Position numbers and translations under genes: made by a program. Below are positions 23,460-32,530 of a stretch of 64,000 bases of DNA, in pieces. Origin of the DNA: Viola odorata. Taxonomy: Eukaryota > Streptophyta > Magnoliopsida > Malpighiales > Violaceae. Where the stretch lies: contig OY829544.1 in the NCBI GenBank assembly GCA_963691705.1, positions 39,949,917-40,013,916 on the forward strand, written 5' to 3'. Below the pieces are notes generated by a model that did no database searches, had not been told where the DNA came from, and was given only the letters and a program-made list of their open reading frames with translations. Position 1 is the first letter of the stretch; each line of letters opens with the position of its first letter.

Positions 23460-24267
23460 CAAGGCGCACCTTCTTTGTCTCTGAGTAATTGTAACACCCA
23501 AAGACACGGTCCACTTTGCTTTCCTAACCATAGTAGGTGTCGGGGTCATCCTTGCCTTCAAAGTTATGCATGGATAACTTGATACTAAAGAGGTTACTAT
23601 CCACTCTCTCATCTTGCTGCCTATGGCCTCTATGCTCAAATTGCTCATCATAGTCAAAGTGTCGTGCATCGTGAGCATGTTCATAGAGTGGAGGTTGGGG
23701 TGGTGGTTTTCTAGGTCTCTCGCGAACCGTTAAATGCGCCGGAGGCCGAAGGGGAGGGACATAGGCGTTGGCTTGGTGTAAGGGTATGTCGAGGTGGGCA
23801 TTGGTTGTGTGTATGAGGTGTTGCGGTTGTCTAGGGTTTAGGTGTGGTCCGGGGCTTTGGAAAGTGGGGTAGGAACGGCTACATCCTTGAACACGGGCCA
23901 TGGGGGGACTTTGCCTTGGGGGCATACCAAGTTGCTCATCATCTTCACTATGGTCACTTTATGCTATCACGCCTTCGGCATTGTCATATTAAGGTGGAGC
24001 ACTATACAAATTGGTATTGCAAGGGTCATTTATGTGTGTTCTTTCATGGTAATGTGTGGTTGTTTGAGTAGGGTTGGGTGGAAGTGGATGTGTGGTTGTC
24101 CTCGGGTTCAAGGCGGAAAGCGCATCCAAAATGGCCTTGTTGGCGTGCTCTTGGGATGCCCATTGGCGTTGCAATTCAGCCATTTGGACCGTGAGAACAG
24201 CTACAGCCGGATTGAGGGTCGAAGACTCCTCAGACCCATCTCCCATTGGAGTATTGTCACTTGCCAT
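23460..24267 (-). pseudogene. Proximal gag of the chromovirus-like element
   Basis: It starts at 24267 with MASDNTPMGDG and an Ala/Gln-rich helix, runs through a Pro/His-rich region (23925-23530) and reaches FEGKDDPDTY and VDRVFGCYNYSETKKV, the conserved gag entry. A stop lies at 23524-23526, with frame changes near 23990. It ends at the insertion. The roughly 45 residues that normally separate KVxL from FVPSYY in such Gags, including a WW motif, are not found on either side. Confidence 0.65.
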
Positions 24268-24408
24268 AACGAAATGTACCTACAAAAAGGAACAAACGCA
24301 ATTGATATCGAAAAAGTTAGTCACTCCCTCATGTGTTTGGGCTCTCGTGTTTCACACAACACTTTAATAAGCTCACTAACTCATCCACTCTTATCACATG
24401 ATACCATA

Positions 24409-25083
24409 TGATAACTTCTCGGTTTCACTTGTAAGGTTAAAGTCGTGAGTTGAATAGAGGAAGGATCTAGTCTCCTTTGGGAGGTGGTAAACGCACGGAT
24501 AGAGGATGGATTGAAGGATGATTTTCGGTGTTTAATGGAGTAATATGCAGCGGCAATAAATGGATGAAGTGTAGATAGGAATTTATGGGAAAATAATGTA
24601 TATAACTTATAATCAAAGGATTACAAGGATCTCTAACCGAGCCTACCCTTAATTGATCAAGGATTGATCAAGCCGATAGGTTTTAGCTAGAGGAAATAAG
24701 ACCGGTTTTAAGAACCCTAAGGCTAGGCCTAACTACTTGGTCTTGAAGGAGATAACTCACAAAATCAAAGATAAGGTATAAAAGAGGCTATCTCCTTCTA
24801 TTTATACCTTGAGACTTATTACATTAGGATAACCCTAAACTACCCTTAACTTAAAGCCTTGGACGACTGTAGTTGGCGGGCTTGGAAGATGGGCTTGGCT
24901 TGGCCTTTGGGACGCTAGCGCAAGGCCTCGGCGGCTAGCGCTTTGGACTTCCTGTGCCGCTAGGGTTGGCGCGCAGGGTTCCTCATGGGATGCGAGGGTT
25001 TGGCGCGTGCTTCTTCATGGCTGGTGCGGCCTACCCGTGAGGTCACCTCATGGCTTCGAGTGAGAGCCTTAGAGCTTGTATCA
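24409..25083 (-). repeat. LTR of the chromovirus-like element (675 bp)
   Basis: Inverted ends TGATAAC / GTATCA. TATAAATAGAAG on the minus strand near 24806 gives the promoter. TGATACCA at 24399-24406 beside it is an initiator-Met-type PBS. The 24268-24398 leader has no gene. No second copy is in the window, so the boundary rests on motifs alone. Confidence 0.55.
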
Positions 25084-26099
25084 TGTTGTTTTTTGTGTTA
25101 ACAGACAAATGCTTAGTTTTCACAATTTAACACTAGTAATTCTATTTTAAATGAACCTTTAAATATTCCATTTACACAACTTTAAGTCATTAATTGTTCT
25201 TTTGTGTTAACGGACAAATTCTTATTTTAGTATTATAACGTTTGGTTATTGAATCTAATAATTATAACTATACAGATTAATTCCTATATTAGCAGTCCAA
25301 TAGTAATATTACATTGGTTATAAAATATGGGTTGTACTAGTAAAATATTTTACAATTTGAGGTGTATTAAAAAAACGGTGAATAAAAGGATCTTTGTGTG
25401 GGAAAAAAGTTAGTATTTTAATACTAAATATTATAAAATTTTCTCATACATCTCATCTTCCCTACTAAAAATTAGGTTGTATTGATAATTTTTATAATTT
25501 GAGGTATCTAAAACAAATGGTGGATAAATGACCCTCCTATAGTGTTTCTCATTTAATTATGTTTGTTCTATCTTTCATGAAGAACAGTGGCGAAGTTAGA
25601 TGGTTTTTCTAAGGGAAACAAGTAATATAATTTCTTGGGAGATAAAATATGCTGAATTGATTATAAAATTTAAAAATTGTATGGGTCATTTATAAATTAA
25701 TATAAGAACTTAGGACAAAGTTATGCATTTTTTGATAAATAATATTTAAGACTTTAAAGGTTACTATGCAACAATTAAATAATTTGAGGGAGCGAAATAT
25801 GATACTTTTTTTTAAAATGAAACTTAAAGGATTATTATGGAAAAATTTAAAAATTAATGGGGGTATATGGACGCTTCCCGCCATCCCTTATCCCGTTCCT
25901 TATTTTCTCAATCCAAATTTCATCATGCCGAGATTTTGAGGCAAAGGAAGGAAGAAGATAAAGGGCACATGTGGCCAAGGACATTGGCTGCAATCACCTC
26001 ACGCTCGCACCGCACGGTCAAATTCATCAATTAATTTCTTAATAGAAACTAAAGATGAACGGCTACGATTGTATAATAATGGGTGTGTGATTTACTATG
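25084..26099. other. AT-rich stretch without genes
   Basis: No credible ORF. Two direct copies of a TTTTGTGTTAACRGACAAAT-type segment lie near 25090 and 25200. A diverged duplication of about 100 bp is centred on 25350 and 25500 (AATTTGAGGT...GGTGAATAAA). The palindrome TTAGTATTTTAATACTAA lies near 25411. Confidence 0.6.
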
Positions 26100-27207
26100 G
26101 GCACACACCATGTTTCAATATGGGCATTATCCATATACTCATCTCGTTTGTCCAATTTTACACGGGATATAAATAATAATTTAGTCTCATTTAATAAACG
26201 GGTTGGATCAGATCCGTCCCATTCTACACATGAACAGACGGAACAAATCCGACGAGTTCCCGTTTGTCTGTTTATTATTTTTCTAAATAATAATTTAATT
26301 AAAAAAAATCTAATATCTTATAAATTAACTTGACCCACACACCAGAAAAACATACCAGACTCTATCATTCAATTCAATTCATCACCAATTTGAAATCTTC
26401 CCATCCTCCTCCTTCTCCTAACTATAGCCGGCGGTAACCTTAGCCTCCACACACAGCCCTGCCGCAGCAGTCGCCTGTCCGAACAGGGCCAACCGGCATC
26501 GTTCTCTCTCTCACTATGAAATCCTCAGTCCTCACGTTGTAACAAAATTGTCATCTCTTCTAGCACAATTCCAATTCCTTATACGAAATTCGTCTTCTGT
26601 ATCAACATCATCTTCAAGTGCATCTTCTCAAGTAGTTCATAGATTTGAATATCAAGGCACTTCTCAATCTTATCATGCAATGAAAGTATCTTTTTCGAGG
26701 GAGACTTGTAATGTATTGTTGGTATGTTATTTTGGTTTTAAACGTTTGCATTTATTTAGATAGTTACATTTAAAATTTTAAATATACATATTTGTGAGCA
26801 ACTGTGTTTTTCTTTTTGTATGAATTTGATTATAAAGTAGGAGGACTCTTACAAAGATCCAAGCTTGAGTAGTATTTATGAATCAAATATGGATAGAAAA
26901 ATAAACTTGAATATTTTAGCTTTTTGGAAAGCTAGTCAATTTCGATATCCCCAAATCGCTTCGATGACACGCGATATTCTTAGCATACCAATTTCAATTG
27001 CAGCTTTCGAGAGTGTCTTTAGCGCTGGTGGAAGAGTGCTCGACCGATATCGAAGCGTACTTAAACCAAAAACTATTGATGCGTTGGTTTGTACTAGAGA
27101 TTGGGTATATGGGTCGGAAGGTAAATTACATAAAATTTCTCTATTTGATTTAAACATTATATAGTTGTCTTTTTATTTACATTTTGCTTTATTGTTTCTA
27201 AGCATAG

Positions 27208-27662
27208 TGATAATCCAAAACACAACCCTTGGGCATTTTAGTCTCAACATGGGCTACCGAAACTCTCAGTTACTGTAGTACCTACCTGGTATCCTGCTTG
27301 CCCGGCTACCGGTGTGTGGTCGACATCAGCAAGGGGGGCCCACCTACCGTATGACGCCTTATCCCACACCCGGTACATCCTACCATCCGGTATCTATCCA
27401 TCCAAGACAATACCTTGGGTGCCTATAAATAACCCCTATGTGAAAGATAAAAAGGGAGGACAAAGGCAGAAACGAGGAGGGACACTCTCTCTATACTCTC
27501 TCTCTCTCTCAAACTCCTACTTACCCTCTTATTTATCATTTTTACTGACTTAAGCATCGGAGAGTTTGCACTGGGGACCCCCTCCGTCGTTGTGCAGGTG
27601 TAGCAGCAACATCGATAACGGAGATCTCAGAATCGTTCTCACCCCGGGTCCGAGGATTATCA
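27208..27662 (+). repeat. 5' LTR of the non-autonomous element (455 bp)
   Basis: TGGTCGACATCAGC plus a G-run lies at 27317-27337, TATAAATA at 27424-27431 (context GTGCCTATAAATAAC), and GGGGACCCCCTCCGTCGTTG near 27573 in the R/U5 region. It differs from the 3' LTR at scattered sites and by small indels, so the insertion is older than element 2. Confidence 0.9.
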
Positions 27663-27665
27663 AAA

Positions 27666-27684
27666 TGGTGCTTTCATTGAGAGC
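27666..27684 (+). other. Primer binding site of the non-autonomous element
   Basis: TGGTGCTTTCATTGAGAGC lies three bases after the 5' LTR and is identical to the PBS of element 1. Confidence 0.7.
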
Positions 27685-29085
27685 ATTTAGATAATCAAGT
27701 GAGTTCCTTGATATCTAAAGGCTCTCCTCTCCATATCAATATTTATCGATCGATATGGTCAAATTGATATTCATAGCCACTACTGCTGCACATCGAGAAA
27801 AAAGAAAAGAAAAGAAAAAAGGTTATAAATCAGCCATGATTTTGCCTTGATTTTTCATTCAGTCCATCTCTGAGAGAATTAGGACGTTTGACATTTGATT
27901 ATGAACAAGTGGGCTTGAGATTTGAAGGCCCATCTCTCTTTAATTCTATCATCAATACCACTGCACCAGCGTTGCCTCCAATTTCTGAACGAGATCACCA
28001 TCTCTGACCACCATCATCCTCTAATACTTTCTTGATTGGCCAATCAATCAATCAATTATTCACGATGACAACGTATTTGTAGGCGTGAGAATAGGCTCCC
28101 AGTTTTGGTGATTTTCTCGCCGCTAGCCAAGCTTCATTGATGACCATGTCGCCTACACCTGCACTAGCCAAACCGGCGGCTTCCTCTGTAAGCCTCCACG
28201 CCAAGAAGCTCCCCAGTAATTTAGTTGAACCAATCAGCCGAGCACCTATTGTTCGAGAACCACCATCCGGAACTAATCATCCCGGCTTCTACATTCCGGG
28301 CACCTATATTCCGAAATCAATCATCCGGTGGTCACCAACCGGTCACCCGGTACCCAAATACCAGGTACAACTAGGTACCGGTTACTGCAGATAGCTCAGC
28401 TTCCGTGTATAATTTCTACCGCACCGTATATAATTTCCAGTTCCATATGCGGCAACCGGAACTACTTATATGCAACCTGATTTGGAGGAGCTTAGAGGGA
28501 ATCATATGAAATCATCATCAAGAAATTTTACGAGTTTTTTTTAAGTTGTGGATGAGGAAGGCAGCATGTTTGTTTTATTCGTCATTTCATTTTATGTGCG
28601 GCCGTGGGACCGAGCAAGCAAGATAATGGAGTGAGGTGGCATTCATCTAAGCTTGTCCTGTTATATGTCAATATCAATTGCTCCAGTAGTCATGAAACAA
28701 GCAGGTACATTAACGGCAACATCGGTATTAAGCTTCCGGTAAATATTACACCACGTTCCGCTTCCGTGCATCCGGTAATCAACCTACCAGCTCTACCATA
28801 CGATGCGCAATTACCGTTCCATTATCCGGTAATAATCTTCTTTTCTTCATCAGATATACGTCCTCCAGTACAAACAACCAGTCCCGCCATCCACGGATCT
28901 ACATTCGGTCTCTCTCTCCAGTAACCATCCTTCAGTCTAGGCAACCGAGCTCAACGAACCTACATCATAAAAGGAAACAAAGATGAAAAAGAAAAACCAG
29001 AAAGCGCGTTGCTGGAAAGAAGAAGGGGAAGAACACTACTTTGTGCCAATTAATTATAATGGCAATTTCTAATTATCCGTGAAAG

Positions 29086-29270
29086 GCAGGATGAACAGTG
29101 ATTGTCTGGGAAGATAACTGATGAACAGTAGCATCCAGAAAGTCAACGAATGAACAGTAAAGCTTAAGCGAAGAATGGGTGCCGGGGAACAGTACCCCCG
29201 GAATAGCAACTTGATGAACAGTGCCCCCGGAATGGTAGGCTGGGTGAACAGTACCCGGAATGGTAAACTG
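29086..29270 (+). repeat. GATGAACAGT minisatellite
   Basis: Seven or so diverged copies of a 25-35 bp unit built on GATGAACAGTRCCCCCGGAA, best preserved at 29185-29270. Confidence 0.75.
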
Positions 29271-29854
29271 GGCAGTTATATTGAATTTCACGGGAAAAAT
29301 CATATCTTTTCAATACGCACCCAGAATTTTCTGTATAATAGCTCAATTTGAAGATAATTGAAAGAGTTACAATTATTATGATTTGTCTAAGTGAGATAGT
29401 GACGTTAACTGAGCGTTATTGAGCTTCAAAGTGACACTACAGGTTTGAGAAAGGTTAAATCTCATAATTATATTGGGTAAATATGTACCCCGGATGAACA
29501 GTCTTCAGAATATCATATGGTCATCTTATCGACATCGGCATGAAAAAATTTATGCCCACCGAATACGTAATTTACTTTGATATACATATTCTAACCACCT
29601 TGTATACAAATGTTTTTCTTTTGTGCAGATTGTGGCATGCGCAACTCCTACTAAGGAGACGACAACTCTTATGTATCAAATGACAGGTATTGAATCACAC
29701 ATACTGCTATCCTGTCATTACTATAAAAAAATTATCCCCACTGAATACATGCCTTGTTATTTGTGATATATACTCTAACGGCATAATTGCGTAGCTGATT
29801 ATGCTTGTAGTTTATGAGATTGTTTCTGGCAATTCAAAGCAGTGGGCACAATGT

Positions 29855-30085
29855 ATCGGTAGCTACAGCGTAAAACCGCGCAATATTTGCAGGTAGCTAC
29901 AGCGTAAAACCCCACAATATTGCAGGTGGTTCACAGCGTAAAACCGCACAATTTGTAGGTGGCTTGCAGCGTATTGCAGGTGGCTCACAGTGTAAAATCG
30001 CGTAATATTATAGGTGGCTTACAACGTAAAACCGCGCAGTATTGCAAGTGGCTTACAGCGTAAAACTGTACCATGTATCGGTGGC
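29855..30085 (+). repeat. ACAGCGTAAAACCGCG minisatellite
   Basis: About seven copies of a 33-37 bp unit: GGTGGCT, then ACAGCGTAAAACCGCG, then CAATATTGCA. The same core occurs in the 3' part of both Tat elements (113-250 and 36600-36740) in the same orientation relative to the LTRs. Confidence 0.85.
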
Positions 30086-31264
30086 TTATAGCTTAAAATT
30101 GTATTAACCTCTTATTAGACAGAGCGATATATTACTGACAACCATTTGCAGGCTATGTAAACAGGAATAAAGAAACTTGCTTGTTTCTATTTCTTTGCAG
30201 GATGTGCAAAAAAAGCTTTGGCATATAAAAGAAATACAAAGGCTGCCCGGAAATTTCATGTAAGTAAAAAGCCTACTGATAATCTTCCTAGTACACTTGT
30301 TTTTTTTTGTTTCTTTGTAGTTTACACAAGGCACAAAGCAACCCGGAAGCAATCCGGTACTTATATGAAAGAGTAATACGGTAATCATTCGGAAGTAGTG
30401 TCAAATCATCCGGTAAATTCGGAAATTATCTACCACTAACACCAAGCGGGAGCCATGTTATCGGCATTATATACCGTGCCCATTTTCGGTTGGGCTCTGG
30501 ATTATTCTTTACAGGATTCGTTAAGCAGTTTATCTAGCGTCTTAAAGGAAGAAATTATTAAATGAAAGAAAGTGTGAGGCGTGATATTTGCAGAAGGAAG
30601 AAATTTATTAATACTTGGCCATGCTACATATACGAGGACAACACCAAAGAGATTATCAGTTTTGAAAAGACTTTTTCAGAGATATCAGTGCTTGCAATAT
30701 ACCGGCTCTGGTACCTTTTATTTTAACAGAGAAGGTAATGAGGTGTATAGCTCTATTATCTCCTGTCTTAATAGAGAAGGCTAGGAGAGAGAATTTAAAT
30801 TCCTATGAAGAGTTATATTTCAGAAGACGGGGCACAACAAGGCAGGATAGAGATGCCTGAAATCTGGCTAAAGCAAGAATGAAGAAAAAAATGTGAGAAA
30901 AGATAGTGGAGATGACGTTAGAACACAAGACAAGTCTTGTATATATACTTCTTAGAATTCGGCCATCAAAGAAATACCCAACCAAGAAGCTACAAGTGTC
31001 AAACAGTTAGTAAAAGTGGAGTCACGCTTTTGTCACGCAGTCTCTGCAGATTCCCCAAAAAGGCAACGCTTTGAGAGAATAAGAAGAGAATTATTAGCAT
31101 TTATTCGGCATTCCTCATTCACACTGATATATAACACTGTTGCAAAAGAGTTTAGAGCATCTCGAAGATCTTTACAAGCCTACGGTAGCAAAGAAATAAC
31201 ATTCCTTCATGTACCGAGAATTGAGCCCTTGGTAAACACTCGGGCTCGTTTTCGGTTGGGCTTG

Positions 31265-31730
31265 TGATAATCTAAAACATACCCCCCTGGGCATTTTAGT
31301 CTCAACATGGGTTACCGGAACTCTCAGTTACTGTAGTACCTACCTGGTATCCTGCTTGTCCGGCTACCGGTGTGTGGTCGACATCAGCGAGGGGGGCCCC
31401 ACTTACTGTATAACGCCTTATCCCACACCTGGTACATCCTACCATCCGGTATCTATCCATCCGAGATAATACCTTGGGTGCCTATAAATAGCCCCTATGT
31501 GAAAGATAAAAGGGGAGGACAGAGGCAGAAATGATGAGGGACACTCTCTCTATACCCTCTCTCTACTCTCTCTCTCTCAAACTCCTACTTACCCTCCTAT
31601 TTATCATTTTTACTGACTTAAACATCGGAGAGTTTGCGTCGGGGACCCCCTCCGGCGTTGTGCAGGTGTAGCAGCAACATCGATCATGGAGATCTCAGAA
31701 TCGTTCTCACCCAGAGTCCGAGGATTATCA
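31265..31730 (+). repeat. 3' LTR of the non-autonomous element (466 bp)
   Basis: Same features as the 5' LTR: U3 box at 31375-31388, TATAAATA at 31483-31490, end GATTATCA followed by the CATAG duplication. It is preceded by the PPT-region string GTTTTCGGTTGGGCTTG. Confidence 0.9.
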
Positions 31731-32009
31731 CATAGATATGGAAAAACAAAGCAAATTATTGGAGAAGTTTACCCGTAATGTGTTAATTATGGAAGATGAA
31801 GAAGAAAGTGATGAGGGAAGTTCTAATTCCATCAACAATATGGCATGACACAAGATGAGGAAGACATTTTAGGTTTAAGTAAATCTATATGGTTTTTATA
31901 TTTATTTTTTTTAGACTTGGTGATATGAGAGACTTAAGTTTAAGATGATTTTCAGCTGTTAGATAGGGTTGTGTCTTTAACATGAAACAACATTTGCTAG
32001 CATATTTTT

Positions 32010-32350
32010 GTGTGATGAACTATAATGGCAGAAAATGTTAATGTTGATTTTCATGATTTCATTCATCACTCCATGACTCAACCCATGAACCTTTCGTTGG
32101 TATATTTTTGTAATGACAGAAAATGTTCGTGGTAGTTTTCATGATTTTATTCACCACCCCATGAATCAACCCATGAACTTTTCGCTAGTATGTTTTCGTA
32201 ACGTCAGAAAATGTTTGTGGTGTGTTCATGATTTCATTCATCACTTCATGATTCAACCCATGAACTTTTTCATTGGTATGTTATTGTGTGATGGATTATA
32301 ATGGCAGAAAATGTATTATCCCATGACTCAACCCATAAATCTTTCGTTGT
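32010..32350 (+). repeat. Tandem repeat of about 90 bp, four copies
   Basis: Each unit has GGCAGAAAATGTT, then CATGATTTCATTCATCAC, then ATGACTCAACCCATGAACC, then TTCGTTGGTATG. Copies start near 32027, 32113, 32204 and 32301, the last incomplete. It lies in the 3' part of the hAT remnant. Confidence 0.8.
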
Positions 32351-32530
32351 TCTTTTATTAAAAAAAATTGAAAAAAATTATTCGGACGGGACCATCCAAA
32401 TCCGGCTATTTAGATTGGACGGATCTGATTTGTTCGTTTCTTAAACGGACTAGGTTTAGTCTATTTCGTTTAATTCTGGGTCTAAACGAGTTTAGTTCAT
32501 GGACGTCCGTCTCTCTTGCCACCTCCAGTG

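Larger units (their letters stand above)
19001..25083 (-). mobile_element. Chromovirus-like Ty3/gypsy fragment (LTR, gag, protease)
   Basis: On the minus strand: LTR 24409-25083, an iMet-type PBS start TGGTATCA (24406-24399), gag from 24267, then protease sequence ending near 19039 where it is cut by the Ogre-like LTR. RT, integrase and the 3' LTR are absent. Gag is interrupted at 20251-23459. The gag text (FVPSYYLRDLHQRLQRLTQG) and the spacer HLLLGRPWQFD are typical of plant chromoviruses. The subfamily is not assigned. Confidence 0.75.
27685..31237 (+). other. Non-coding interior of the non-autonomous element
   Basis: No recognisable protein. Two small frames (28137-28394 and 28604-28924) are rich in repeated CCGGT/GGTACC text and look like chance. 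Two minisatellites (29086-29270, 29855-30085) are described separately. A second PPT-like copy, TTTTCGGTTGGGCT, is at 30483-30496. AATAAA-like and AT-rich text fills the rest. Confidence 0.6.
27208..31730 (+). mobile_element. Non-autonomous LTR retrotransposon (4.5 kb), Tat-lineage cis signals
   Basis: LTRs at 27208-27662 and 31265-31730 have ends TGATAATC/GATTATCA, and CATAG is duplicated at 27203-27207 and 31731-31735. The 3.6 kb interior has no gag or pol and no ORF above about 106 codons. PBS, PPT region, U3 box, TATA context, an R/U5 block and a minisatellite core match the two Tat elements in the window. This suggests mobilisation in trans by that lineage. Confidence 0.9.
26841..31848 (+). 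pseudogene. hAT transposase C-terminal region, split by an intron holding an LTR element
   Basis: The exon at 26841-27120 encodes the hAT dimerisation domain: LAFWKASQFRYP, SMTRDILSIPIS, FESVFSAGGRVLD and a final DWVYGSE. A donor GT follows at 27121. The acceptor AG was at 27206-27207. The LTR element entered directly after it, and its target duplication CATAG leaves another AG at 31734-31735. The last exon (31736-31848) is in frame, acidic (MEDEEESDEGSS), and ends in TGA. The N-terminal two-thirds (BED finger, catalytic core) is not found upstream. A Ser-rich frame at 26548-26763 may be an earlier exon but is unsupported. Probably non-functional. Confidence 0.65.
26100..32530 (+). mobile_element. 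hAT-superfamily DNA transposon remnant
   Basis: It contains the C-terminal dimerisation exon of a hAT transposase and subterminal motifs on both sides. ATCAGATCCGTCC lies at about 26209-26221 on the plus strand, and nearly the same string lies inverted at about 32417-32429. The right end reads TTGCCACCTCCA, the complement of a GGTGGCAA-type hAT terminus. The left terminus near 26116 is degenerate, and no 8-bp target duplication was confirmed. Outer limits are approximate. Confidence 0.5.

Noticed and set aside
28137..28924. Small frames in the non-autonomous element as a gag remnant
   Set aside because: No gag helix, zinc knuckle or similarity to the Tat Gag; the text is dominated by repeated CCGGT/GGTACC.
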